A DNA stretch of 64,000 nucleotides, taken from Mesorhizobium sp. INR15 (GTDB lineage Bacteria; Pseudomonadota; Alphaproteobacteria; Rhizobiales; Rhizobiaceae). Positions 17,445 to 27,099 of this stretch are shown here, piece by piece. Position 1 is the first letter of the stretch. Each line of letters opens with the position of its first letter. A program made the position numbers and the translations under genes. Below the pieces are notes generated by a model. It was not told where the DNA came from. It saw only the letters and a program-made list of their open reading frames with translations, and made no database searches. The stretch is taken from positions 2,304,001 to 2,368,000 of the forward strand of contig NZ_CP045496.1 in the NCBI RefSeq assembly GCF_015500075.1. Direction: 5' to 3'.

Positions 17445-20400
17445 ATGACCATGCAGCGCGAAACCATCCCGCCACGGCTCCTGAACCGCACCACAGCGCC
17501 CTTGATGGCGCTGCTGCTGACATCGACAGCGCTTGTCGGCTTCACCTCGGCGCGGGCGCAGGAACTGCCGACCGGCGGCAGCGTCGCTTCGGGCGGCGTC
17601 ACCATCGCCAATCCGTCGTCGACGCAATTGACGATCAAGCAGTCGACCATTCAGCGATCGTCAACTGGCAGAGCTTTTCGATCGGCGCCGGCGCCAGGGT
17701 CGATATCGACCAGCCTACATCGACATCGACGATGTTGAACCGCGTCACCGGCAGCACGAAATCGACCATTTCGGGCCAGCTCAATGCCAATGGCCAGGTG
17801 TTCCTGGTCAACCCGAACGGCATCGCCATTTCGAAGACCGGCAAGGTCAGTGCCGCCGGCTTTGTCGGTTCGTCGCTTGACATCAGCGACGACGATTTCA
17901 AGGCCGGCAAACTGAAGTTCAAAGGCAAGGGTGCCTCGGCGGCTGTTGCCAACGAGGGTGCTGTCAGCATCGGCCGTGGTGGCTATGCCGCGCTGATCGG
18001 CGGCAGTGTCGACAATGCGGGCTCGATCACCGTGCCGCTGGGCAAGGTGGGGCTGGGCTCGGGCGAACAGGCGGCCCTCGATCTGTCGGGCGATGGCTTT
18101 CTGCAGGTCTCGGTGCCGACCAAGGCGGATGGAGGCAGCGCGCTGGTGAGCAATTCCGGCATCATCAGCGCCGATGGAGGGACGGTGGAACTCAAGGCCG
18201 CCGCGGTGCGCGATGCGGCGCGCCAAGCGGTCAACATGTCAGGCGTGGTCGAAGCCCGCACTGTCTCCGGCCAGTCCGGCGCGATCGTGCTTGGCGGCGG
18301 CGAGGGCACGGTAGAGATATCAGGCACGTTGGATGCTTCGGCGAAGTCAGGCGGGAAGGGCGGCAAGGTCACTGTCACCGGGCGCAAACTGAAGCTCAAG
18401 CACGCCACCGTCGACGCCTCGGGCAAGGATGGCGGCGGCACCATCAAGATCGGCGGCGACAAACAGGGTTCGGGTACGCTGCAACATGCCGACACGACCA
18501 CAATCGATGCCGACAGCACGATCAGTGCCGACGCCACCGGCACCGGCAATGGCGGCACCGTCATCGTCTGGTCCGACGAGCAGACAAGGTTCGCTGGCAA
18601 GATCTCGGCGCGCGGCGGCGACATCGGTGGCAATGGCGGCTTCACCGAAGTGTCGGGCAAGCAGCGTCTTGATTTCACCGGCTCGGTCGACCTGCGCGCG
18701 CGCTTCGGCGACACCGGAGATCTGCTGCTCGATCCCTACAACGTCACCATCTCGAACGGCACCGGCAACACCGGTGGCAGCATGGACGCCAACACCAATG
18801 ACAGCGTCATCAACGTCACCATGCTGCAGAACCTTCTGGCGACGGCCAACGTCACAATCTCAACCGGCAGTGGCGGCGCGCAAGCCGGCGACATTACTGT
18901 GGCGGCACCGATCAGCTGGAATGCCAACACGCTGACGCTCAATGCCCACCATTCGATTGTCTTCAATGCGGGCGCCACGATCGGCGGCGTCGGCGGGCTG
19001 ACGCTGGTCAACAACAATGGTGGCACCGGGGGCGTCATCTCCTACGCGCTCGGCGCCTCGGCGACATTCACCGGGACGCCAGGCGCGCAGGCGCTGTCGA
19101 TCAACGGGCAGAGCTACACGCTGATCTACGACGTCAACGGATTGCAGTCGATCAATAGTGGCCTCAATGGCCGCTATGCACTCGCCAACACCATCGAGGC
19201 CAGCGCCACCTACTACTGGAACAACCTTCTCGGCTTCACGGCGCTCGGCACCGACGGCAACACCAACATCCAGAATGGCGGCAACGGCTTCAACGGCACA
19301 TTCGACGGGCTTGGCCACATCATCAACCAGATCTGGGTGCGGCAGATCCCGGCCAACTATGTCGGCCTATTCGGCTATGTCGGCGCCAGCGGCGTCGTGC
19401 GCAATGTCGGGCTGGTCGACGCCTATATCAGCGGCTCGTACGACACTGGTGCAATCGCAGGCTGGAACAAGGGTACGATTTCAGGGGTCTGGGCGAGCGG
19501 CTACCTGCAAGGTGTCAGTGGTTCCGGCGGTCTGGTCGGCTTTAACGAAGGCTCGATCACGCGCTCGTTCTCGACGGTGGCAGTGCAATCGCGCGATTCC
19601 AACAATGTCGGCGGCATCGCCGGCTACAACAGCGGCACGATCAGCCAGGTGTATGCAAGCGGCTCGGTTCTCGGCGGCGACAAAGTCGGCGGCCTGGTCG
19701 GGTTCAATGCCGGCGCACTTAGCGATGGTTATTCAACCGGCGCCGTGAATGGAACGATGGGGGGCACTTTCGGAGGCAGCGTCGGCTTTTCATGGGGTAC
19801 GGTCACCAACGTCTATTTCGATATCACTACGTCGGGAATGACCACAGGCGTTGGTGGAGGCACCGCCGGCGTCACCAGCACCGGCCTGACCACGGCGCAG
19901 TTGCAAGGCAGCGGTGCCACCGGGCTTAGCGCGGCTTTCAGCGGCGGAAGCACTGGCCTGTATCCCTATCTCAAAAGCTTCTATCCGAATGGCGTCCAGG
20001 CGATCTCCGGCATCGCCTACAAGGACAATGGCGTCACGCCGCTCTCATCGGGTACGCGTCAGCCCTATTATGTCAAGAACCCCGGCTTTGTAACGGGGGT
20101 TTCGAACGGCGTCGACATCGGCACGGTCACCACTGGCGTCAACGGCTACTACTACATCGCCGTACCGACCGGCTGGATCACCGACAGCGTGCTTGCCTAT
20201 ACGGTTCGCGATCCGCATCCGAACGACAGTTCGGGCGCCAGGAACGGCGTGACTTTCCGGACAGGCTTGTCCGGTGGCAATGTCGCGAACCTAAACGTCT
20301 ATGGCGACTGGCGTCTCGACGAGGTCGATAGCTCGATGACGTCGCTTTCGGCGCTGCAAAACGCTTCTGCAACGACCGTCGGGTCGACCTATGTTGGCAG

Positions 20401-23134
20401 CCTGTCCTTTGCCAACTGGCAGATCGAAACGGCCGCGACGACTTTCGCGCTCGACCAGGCCGTGTCGATAGGCGCCGGCACATTGGTGTTGTCGTCGAAC
20501 GGCACGGTGACGCAAACAGACAGCCTGGCAGCGGCGTCGCTGGTGCTCGGCGGCAGCGGCGGCTTCAACCTTTCCAATGCCGGCAACCAGATCGGCACGG
20601 TCGCCGCCAATGCGGGGTCGGTCAATCTGGTCGATCAGGGCGGCCTCGTCATCGGCAGCGTGACCAGTGCGCGCGGAGCGCTGACGACGGGCTCCACCAC
20701 GACGGGTTCGGTCAAGCTGCAGACGACAGGCGACCTGACCATCGCGGCGGGCGCGAAAGTCAGCGGCACCAACCCGGTGCTCGCGGCGACAGGCAAATTC
20801 ATCAACAGTCGCGGCAGCGACGCCGTGTCGGCGACCAGCGGCAGCTGGCTGGTTTATGCGGCGAACCCGACCGGCAACACTTTCGGCAACCTCGACAGCG
20901 GCAACACGGCGATCTGGAACACGGCTGCCGGCGGCGCGGTAAGTGCGACGGGCAACCGTTATGTCTTCAACTATCAGCCGACGCTGACCTTCACCTCGAC
21001 CAATGCGTCGAAGGTTTACGGCGACGCCATGCCGACGCTGGCCTATTCGGTATCGGGCTATCAAGCGGGGGTGGCCAACGCCTATCTCGGCGACAGCGCC
21101 ACCACCGCGTTCTCCGGTGCGCCGATGCTCTATACCCCGGCTACGCTGGCCACGCAGCAGCTCGGAGCTGGGACCTACACGATCACCTTCGACGCAGGCA
21201 ACGTCGCAGGGTTGAACGGCTACGCCCTTGCCTTCAACAGTACCGGCCTGCTTTCCGTTGCCAAGCGGGCGGTCACCGTCACCGCGGATGCCAAGACCCG
21301 CGCGTATGGCGACGCCGACCCGGCACTGACCTATCAGGTTACCACAGGCAATCTGGTCGACGGCGACACCCTTTACGGTGCGCTCGCAACGGGTGCCACC
21401 ACATTGTCCGGCGTCGGCAGCTACGGCATCATCCAGGGCAGCCTCGCCAACGCCAACTACGACATCACCTATCAAGGCAGCAGCCTTACGGTCGGCAAGC
21501 GCGCGGTGACTGTGACAGCCGATGCGAAGAGCAGGGTCTATGGCGATGCCAATCCGGCGCTCACCTATCAGGTGACCACGGGTAATCTGGTCAACGGCGA
21601 CAGCCTTTCGGGACTGCTTGCCACGAGTGCCACCAATTTGTCCGGTGTCGGTGGTTACGGCATCACCCAAGGCACGCTGACCAACGTCGCCAACGCCAAC
21701 TACGACATCACCTATCAAGGCAGCAGCCTCACTGTCGGCAAGCGTGCGGTGACGGTGACGGCCGATGCCAAGAGCCGGATCTATGGCGACGCCAATCCAG
21801 CCCTGACCTATCAGGTTACCACGGGCAATCTGGTCGACGGCGACACCCTTTCCGGTGCGCTCGCAACGGATGCCACCACGTTGTCCGGCGTCGGCAGCTA
21901 CGGCATCACCCAAGGCACTCTTGCCAACGCCAACTACGACATCACCTATTCTGGCAACAGCCTCACTGTCGGCAAGCGGGCCGTGACGGTGACGGCCGAT
22001 GCCAAGAGCCGGATCTATGGCGACGCCAATCCGGCCCTGACCTATCAGCTCAGCGCGGGTAATCTGGTCAACAACGACAGCTTTTCCGGTGCATTGGCAG
22101 CGACCGCTACGGCCTCGGCTGATGTCGGCACCTATGGCATCACCCAGGGCAGCCTCGCCAACGCCAACTACGATATCACCTATGAAGGCAGCAGCCTCAC
22201 GGTCGGCAAACGCGCGGTCACGGTCACGGCATCCGGTGGCCAAGGCAAGGTCTATGGCAATACCGATCCCTCGTCATACGGTTATGCATCCACGGATCTC
22301 GGCAGCGGCGCGGCCTTGGCCGGCGCTCTCAGCCGTGCTTCAGGCGAGGATGTCGGCAGCTATGCGATTGGTCGCGGCACGCTGACGGATGCGGCCAATG
22401 CGAACTACGACATCACTTATGTTGGAGCCGGCTTCAGCATCGGCAAGCGCGCGGTAACGGTCACCGCCAATTCGGGCCAGGGCAAGACCTATGGCAACGC
22501 CGATCCCTTGACCTACGGTTACAGTTTCACGGACCTCGGTACCGGCTCTGCCCTTGTCGGCGATCTGGCCCGTGCTTCAGGTGAAGGCGCCGGCAGCTAT
22601 GCGATCGGCCGCGGTACGCTGACCGACGCGGCCAATGCAAACTATGACATCACCTATGTTGGGGCCGGCTTCAGCATCGGCAAGCGCGCCATCACCGTCG
22701 TGGCCGATGCGAAAAGCCGGCCGCAGGGAACGGTCAACCCGGCCCTTACCTACACGGTTGGCGGCTTGGGACTGGTCAATGGCGACACGTTCTCCGGCGT
22801 GTTGTCGACCGACGCGACCCCAGCAAGCGCGCCCGGCAGCTACGCAATCGAGCAAGGTAGCCTCGCCATCTCGGCAAACTATGAGCTGACCTATGTCGGC
22901 GCCGACCTGATTGTGTCGCCACCCAACACGATCCCAACGGGCGAAGCCGCCAGCACAGTTGCCTACAATACCTACGCACATGGTGGCGGTCGACCGGCTC
23001 CGGTCTTCTTCACCGGCGCTCCGGCTGATAGCGATACGCAAACGCTGATCGAAGACCCACGGCTTGATGGTCCCGCCTTCTGCCAAACCATGGGGGACGC
23101 CGCCTCGGTCTGCGCCGGCGCGTCAGTCCAGTAA
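17445..23134 (+). CDS. Two-partner secretion exoprotein (TpsA, filamentous-haemagglutinin type) split by a -1 frameshift
   Basis: The signal peptide and first TPS residues are read from 17445 (…PLMALLLTSTALVGFTSARA, then GGVTIANPSSTQLTIKQST). The rest is in another frame from about 17654 (AIVNWQSFSIGAGARVDI…) to 23134. One base appears missing near 17652-17655: inserting one joins the halves into ~1896 residues. Downstream of the join are the TPS-domain motif NPNGI, a beta-helix region, GLUG-type repeats (~19440-19760: GGLVGFNEGSITRSF, GGIAGYNSGTISQVY) and eight MBG/YDG-type repeats (~20990-22919). It is probably a secreted or surface adhesin exported by the adjacent TpsB. The downstream frame alone starts at ATG 17732 and lacks a signal peptide. 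It is either a pseudogene, a phase-variable gene or a sequencing error. Confidence 0.88.
21263..22919 (+). repeat. Seven tandem MBG-type coding repeats in tpsA
   Basis: Units of 234-243 bp (78-81 codons) begin at 21263, 21497, 21740, 21974, 22208, 22445 and 22682, each starting KRAVTVTA or KRAITVVA and ending NANYDITY…G or close. The first four (KSRxYGDANPALTYQ type) are near-identical in DNA, and units at 22208 and 22445 form a second subtype (GQGKxYGNxDP). A more divergent eighth unit precedes them from ~20990 (KVYGDAMPTLAYS). Such stretches invite slippage or recombination that changes copy number. Confidence 0.85.
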
Positions 23135-23167
23135 GGATTGCCGTCACGCCGGCTGACTGGTCTCAGG

Positions 23168-23926
23168 CTACATGCGCATCAGCAGGCCGCCGTCGACGGC
23201 GAGCTCGATGCCGGTAATGTAGCTTGCCGCATCGGAGAGCAGGAAGAGGGCGGCGTTGGCCATGTCCTGCGGCGTGCCGATGCGTCCGAGCGGCGCGTAG
23301 CTCGCCACCGCCGAACGCTTTTCGTCGGTGTCCCAGCGGGCCTGCAGCGGCGTCAGCGCCATGCCGGGGCAGATGGCGTTGGAGCGGATGCGCTCGGCGG
23401 CAAGCTGCATGGCCAGCGATTTGGATAGGGCGCAGACGCCGGCCTTGGAAGCCTGGTAGGCATCCTGCGGGTTGGCGTCGCCGCGATACCACTGGATGGT
23501 CGAGAAATGCACCATGGCGCCGCCGCGCCCGCCCGAACGCATGTAGGGCACGACCGCGCGCGCCGTGTGCACGAAGGATTTCAGGTTGATCCTGAAAACG
23601 TCGTCCCAGACGTCGAGATCCATGTCGAGAGCGGACTTGTCGCGGCCAAACCACAACACGCCGGCGACATTGGCGAGATAGTCGATGCCGCCGCGTTCGC
23701 GGCCTGCGGTGCCGATGGCATGGTCGACAAAGGCGGGGTCGGTGAGATCGCCCTGCGCGAAGGTCAGCCTGTCATCATAGGTTGAGAGCGAGGCCGGGCG
23801 GGTCTTCACGTCGATGGCGGTGACCGAGGCGCCGGCTTCGAGCAGCGCCAGCGTGATCGCTTCCCCCATGCCGCCACCGGCCCCGGTCACAACCGCGTGC
23901 CTGCCCGTAAAATCGTAGGCGATCAT
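23168..23926 (-). CDS. SDR family NAD(P)-dependent oxidoreductase
   Basis: A 252-residue short-chain dehydrogenase from the ATG at 23926. It has the cofactor-binding TGAGGGMG (14-21), NVAG near residue 86, and catalytic S142, Y157 and K161 (AYQASKAG). The C-terminus has the classical GIELAVDGGLL. D39 after the second strand (TAIDVKTR) suggests NAD preference. A longer in-frame start at 23974 adds 16 residues not expected for the family. GAGGGG lies 7 bp before the ATG at 23926. It is divergent from the aldehyde dehydrogenase, with a candidate XRE operator between them, so it probably belongs to the same catabolic regulon, perhaps oxidising an alcohol intermediate. Substrate unknown. Confidence 0.85.
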   Translation of the reverse strand: MIAYDFTGRHAVVTGAGGGMGEAITLALLEAGASVTAIDVKTRPASLSTYDDRLTFAQGDLTDPAFVDHAIGTAGRERGGIDYLANVAGVLWFGRDKSALDMDLDVWDDVFRINLKSFVHTARAVVPYMRSGGRGGAMVHFSTIQWYRGDANPQDAYQASKAGVCALSKSLAMQLAAERIRSNAICPGMALTPLQARWDTDEKRSAVASYAPLGRIGTPQDMANAALFLLSDAASYITGIELAVDGGLLMRM

Positions 23927-24015
23927 CTCCAACCCCTCGTCTGCTTCTGCTGAAATGTCCGATGCAGGCGACAATAGGGGCGGATAAAAAATCCATCAAG
24001 CGGTATTAGAAAAAA

Positions 24016-24032
24016 TTTGCCAAAATGGAAAA
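24016..24032. promoter_or_regulatory. Candidate operator (site 1) of the XRE-cupin regulator
   Basis: TTTGCCAAAATGGAAAA is an imperfect palindrome, TTTGC-N7-GAAAA. It matches 15 of 17 bases of the site at 26992-27008 and lies between the divergent SDR and aldehyde dehydrogenase genes. The regulator gene sits between the two sites. Regulator assignment is inference from position and sequence. Confidence 0.55.
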
Positions 24033-24087
24033 TCGCGATATCGTGCCGCCAAATGATGACTTCTCTGACCAGGTGGATTGCAAGACC

Positions 24088-25497
24088 ATGAACCTACGTT
24101 CCGGCGTGCGAAGCTTCTCCGTGACCTCTCCCATTGACGGCTCGATCTATGCGACACGCCCCTATGCGGAAGCTGCCGCCATCGAGGCCGCGCTCGGCCG
24201 CGCCCGCGCGGCCTTGCCGTCCTGGCGGCGGACGCCGCTTGCCGAGAGGCTGGCGATCCTGCTGCGCTTCGGCGAGGAGATGAAGGCGCGTGCGGCACCG
24301 CTGGCCGAGATGGTCGCCTGGCAGATTGGCCGTCCCTTGTGGCAGGCCGACGAGACCCCGCGCCTGGCGCTGGTCGGAGAGCTGCTTGCCGGTGTTGCGC
24401 CCGAAACGCTGGCCGATGTGCCCTATCCCTCCGACGAGAACATCCGCCGCTATGCGAGGCCGGTGGCCGGCGGCCTGCATCTGTCGATCTGCGCCTGGAA
24501 CTATCCGACCGCCATGCTCGGCTATCTCGTCACCGCGCCGCTGGCAGCCGGCAATGTCGTGATCTTCAAGCATTCGCCGCAGACCCCGCTGATCGCCGAG
24601 ATCGCGGAAGAAGCTTTCCGTGCGGCGGGCGGTCCTGACGGCGTGTTCCAGAGCCTGCACCTTGACCACGCCGATGCCGAGCGCCTGATTGCGTCGGGCG
24701 CCTTCAATGCCGTGAACTTCATCGGCTCGGTCAATGGCGGAAGGCGTGTGCATGCCGCCGCCGCCGGCACCTTTACGCAAGTTCATCTCGAGCTTGGCGG
24801 CAAGGATCCGACCTATGTCCGCGCCGACGCCGACCTTGAAGCGACGATCCCGCAAATCGCCGAAGGCACCTACTCCAATGCCGGACAGTCCTGCTGCTCG
24901 GTCGAACGCATCTATGTCGATAAGGCGATCCATGATCGTTTTGTCGAAGCCTTCGTCGCCGAAACTGCGAAATGGACCGTCGGCCATCCGATCGGCGAAA
25001 AGCCGATGATTGGACCGGTCGTGCGGGCAACGGCGGCCGACACGATCCGCGACCTGACAGAAAGGGCGGTGCGGGCAGGGGCCCGGCGCCTGATGCCGCA
25101 GGACGGTACGCGCAAGGCCTCCGGCCTCGGGGCTGCTTACGTCGCGCCGGAAGTGCTGGTCGGTGTCGACCACAGCATGCAGATCATGCGCGATGAGCTG
25201 TTCGGGCCGGTGGCCTGCATCCAGTCTGTCAGCAGCGACGAGCAGGCGATCGGCCTGATGAACGACAGCGATTTCGGCTTGAGCGCCTCGATCTGGACGC
25301 AGGATATCGATCACGGCGTGGCGCTGCTCGACGACGTCGAGGCCGGCACCGTCTACCTCAACCGCTGCGACCATGCCGACCTGTACCTGCCTTGGGGCGG
25401 CATCAAGAATTCCGGACTCGGCCGCACCAATGGCCGCGCCGGCCTTGCGGAAGCGACAGCGGCGAAGGCCTATCATGTCCGCTCCGTCATTGGTTAG
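24088..25497 (+). CDS. Aldehyde dehydrogenase family protein
   Basis: A 469-residue NAD(P)-dependent aldehyde dehydrogenase from the ATG at 24088. It has the Rossmann segment AWNYPTAMLGYLVTAPLAAG, the general-base glutamate in LELGGKDPTYV and a cysteine pair in NAGQSCCSVER holding the nucleophile. An upstream in-frame ATG at 24025 exists, but it lies inside the 17-bp candidate operator and adds 21 residues with no family character, so 24088 is preferred. The next gene overlaps its end by 23 bp, so they are co-transcribed. In context it probably oxidises an aldehyde formed from an amine or alcohol substrate. The specific substrate is unknown. Confidence 0.88.
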   Translation: MNLRSGVRSFSVTSPIDGSIYATRPYAEAAAIEAALGRARAALPSWRRTPLAERLAILLRFGEEMKARAAPLAEMVAWQIGRPLWQADETPRLALVGELLAGVAPETLADVPYPSDENIRRYARPVAGGLHLSICAWNYPTAMLGYLVTAPLAAGNVVIFKHSPQTPLIAEIAEEAFRAAGGPDGVFQSLHLDHADAERLIASGAFNAVNFIGSVNGGRRVHAAAAGTFTQVHLELGGKDPTYVRADADLEATIPQIAEGTYSNAGQSCCSVERIYVDKAIHDRFVEAFVAETAKWTVGHPIGEKPMIGPVVRATAADTIRDLTERAVRAGARRLMPQDGTRKASGLGAAYVAPEVLVGVDHSMQIMRDELFGPVACIQSVSSDEQAIGLMNDSDFGLSASIWTQDIDHGVALLDDVEAGTVYLNRCDHADLYLPWGGIKNSGLGRTNGRAGLAEATAAKAYHVRSVIG

Positions 25498-26281
25498 CTC
25501 CCTCGACGATGCCGCAGTCGCGGCGCTGGCTGAGGCCAGCGTCGAGCGGCTGTTACCGGGCGCCGTGAGCCCCTATCTGCTGATTGCCGAACATGCCGGC
25601 AATCAGGTGCCACGGCCATGGCGCGACCTTGGCCTTGCCGCGCCCTATCGCGGCACGCATTTCGCCGTTGATCTCGGCATCGATACATTGACCCGAAGGC
25701 TGTCGCGAACCATGCGGGTGCCGGCGGTGATCGCGCATTATTCCAGGCTGTTTCTCGACTATAATCGCCCGGCCGGCGAGTGGGATTTCATGCGCCCGGA
25801 TCTCGGCGGCATTCCGGTGCCAGGCAATCTCGCCGTCGACGAAACCGACGCCCGGCTGCGCAAGCTGATCGCCTGGGCGCCACTCGAACAGGCAATCGTC
25901 GAGGAGGCCTCGGGCAGGCAGGCGCTGATCTCTGTGCATTCCTTCACCCCGGTCATGGGCGGCATCCGGCGCGAGGTCGATATCGGCGTGCTGTGGCGCG
26001 AACCCTCGCTGTTCGTCAGCTCGGTTCTGGAAAACCTTGGCACGTTCGGCAGGAATGCGGGTCTCAGGGTCGGCGACAACGAGCCCTACGACTGGCGCCA
26101 GGCCGTCGGCTATACGCTGAACCGGCATGGGATCGAGCAAGGCAGGCCTTGCGTCTATCTCGAAGTCCGCAACGACCTGCTTTCCGATCCGGAAACATTC
26201 GAGCGTGTCGCCCAGGCCCTGGAAGCCGCATTTGCGTCTGTCGCGATGTCACTATGGCCGAAATCAGCCGTAGCCGTCTAA
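25475..26281 (+). CDS. N-formylglutamate amidohydrolase family protein
   Basis: A 268-residue protein of the HutG2-type N-formylglutamate amidohydrolase family, with LIAEHAGNQVPRPW (metal-binding region), HFAVDLGIDTL, AHYSRLFLDYNRP and ISVHSFTPV. It may hydrolyse an N-acyl or N-substituted glutamate. No histidine-utilisation genes are nearby, while a glutamine-synthetase-like ligase and aldehyde dehydrogenase are. Cleavage of a glutamyl conjugate is therefore a plausible alternative to formylglutamate hydrolysis (inference). Start ATG 25475 lies inside the end of the aldehyde dehydrogenase gene, and its 3' end overlaps the regulator start by 28 bp, indicating translational coupling of three genes. 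Confidence 0.85.
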   Translation: MSAPSLVSSLDDAAVAALAEASVERLLPGAVSPYLLIAEHAGNQVPRPWRDLGLAAPYRGTHFAVDLGIDTLTRRLSRTMRVPAVIAHYSRLFLDYNRPAGEWDFMRPDLGGIPVPGNLAVDETDARLRKLIAWAPLEQAIVEEASGRQALISVHSFTPVMGGIRREVDIGVLWREPSLFVSSVLENLGTFGRNAGLRVGDNEPYDWRQAVGYTLNRHGIEQGRPCVYLEVRNDLLSDPETFERVAQALEAAFASVAMSLWPKSAVAV

Positions 26282-26937
26282 AGGCTGGACGGTCTCGCGC
26301 CGCGCCGCTAGAGCTTGTCGAATTGGAAACACGACAGCCAAGGGCGTGGGCGATGCAAGGCAATGTGGGCAGCAAGATCCGGGACGCGCGCAAGGAGCAG
26401 AACATCACGCTGCGCGACCTCAGCGACCGCTCTGGCCTCTCGGTTTCGCAACTCTCCAAACTGGAGAACGGCAAGGCTCGGCTGACGGTCGATGTCGCCC
26501 TGATGATCGCCGGCGTGTTGCATGTGCCGGTGGCGTCCTTCCTGTTCAGCCCGAAGCCAGGCATGCAGGCGCGCCGCTCGATCACGCGTGCCGGCAGCGG
26601 CATCATGCACGAGGGCAATGCCATGGAATTCGAGGTCCTGTGCAGCGATTTCCGCGACAAGACCAACATCTTCTGGCGCGTCACGCTGCGGGCGCACAGC
26701 TTTGAGGAGAATGGCGGCTGGCGCAGCCATTCGGGCGAGGAATTCATCCACGTTCTGAGCGGCAGCCTTGAGCTGCATACAATCCACTATGATCCGACGG
26801 TGCTGCAGCCAGGCGACAGCATCCTGTTCGATGGCGAGATGCAGCACGCCTATATCGCGCGCGGCAACGAGCCGGTCATCATGCTGATGTCCAACACGGT
26901 TCCCCGCGACGGACTTCCGCCTGGCGCCGGGATCTGA
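26254..26937 (+). CDS. XRE-family transcriptional regulator with C-terminal cupin domain (PuuR-like)
   Basis: A 227-residue one-component regulator. A helix-turn-helix domain lies at ~37-95 (VGSKIRDARKEQNITLRDLS, SGLSVSQLSKLENGKARLTV). The C-terminal cupin (~140-220) has HSGEEFIHVLSGSLELHT and LQPGDSILFDGEMQHAY. This architecture is that of E. coli PuuR and related sensors of small metabolites. An internal ATG at 26353 would give a shorter protein that still holds the helix-turn-helix. It overlaps the amidohydrolase gene and precedes the ABC operon. The two near-identical palindromes at 24016 and 26992 flank its transcription unit and are its likely operators. Confidence 0.88.
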   Translation: MAEISRSRLKAGRSRAAPLELVELETRQPRAWAMQGNVGSKIRDARKEQNITLRDLSDRSGLSVSQLSKLENGKARLTVDVALMIAGVLHVPVASFLFSPKPGMQARRSITRAGSGIMHEGNAMEFEVLCSDFRDKTNIFWRVTLRAHSFEENGGWRSHSGEEFIHVLSGSLELHTIHYDPTVLQPGDSILFDGEMQHAYIARGNEPVIMLMSNTVPRDGLPPGAGI

Positions 26938-26991
26938 GCGTTGCGCGATGCCCGCGATTTTCGGGGCGGAATCGCGAGGCTTCAAAGATTA

Positions 26992-27027
26992 TTTTCTAAA
27001 ATGGAAAAAAATACTTGTTATGGAAAA
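26992..27027. promoter_or_regulatory. Candidate operator (site 2) of the XRE-cupin regulator
   Basis: TTTTCTAAAATGGAAAA (26992-27008) has perfect TTTTC/GAAAA arms around 7 bp. A second ATGGAAAA half-site follows at 27020-27027, 19 bp after the first (about two helical turns), between the regulator gene and the ABC operon. It matches site 1 at 24016-24032 at 15 of 17 positions. Confidence 0.58.
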
Positions 27028-27099
27028 GTCGGAGGTCTAGCATCCTGTTGACCGGCCGATAGGAGAAAACAACCATCGGCTGGATGGGAGATGGAACCG

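Noticed and set aside
20291..22243. 650-codon minus-strand open frame across the tpsA repeats
   Set aside because: Mirrors the tandem repeats in shadow frame; no recognisable domain, whereas the + strand encodes MBG repeats in frame throughout.
21263..22919. CRISPR-like or non-coding tandem array
   Set aside because: Units are 234-243 bp, multiples of three, coding and without short constant direct repeats and variable spacers.
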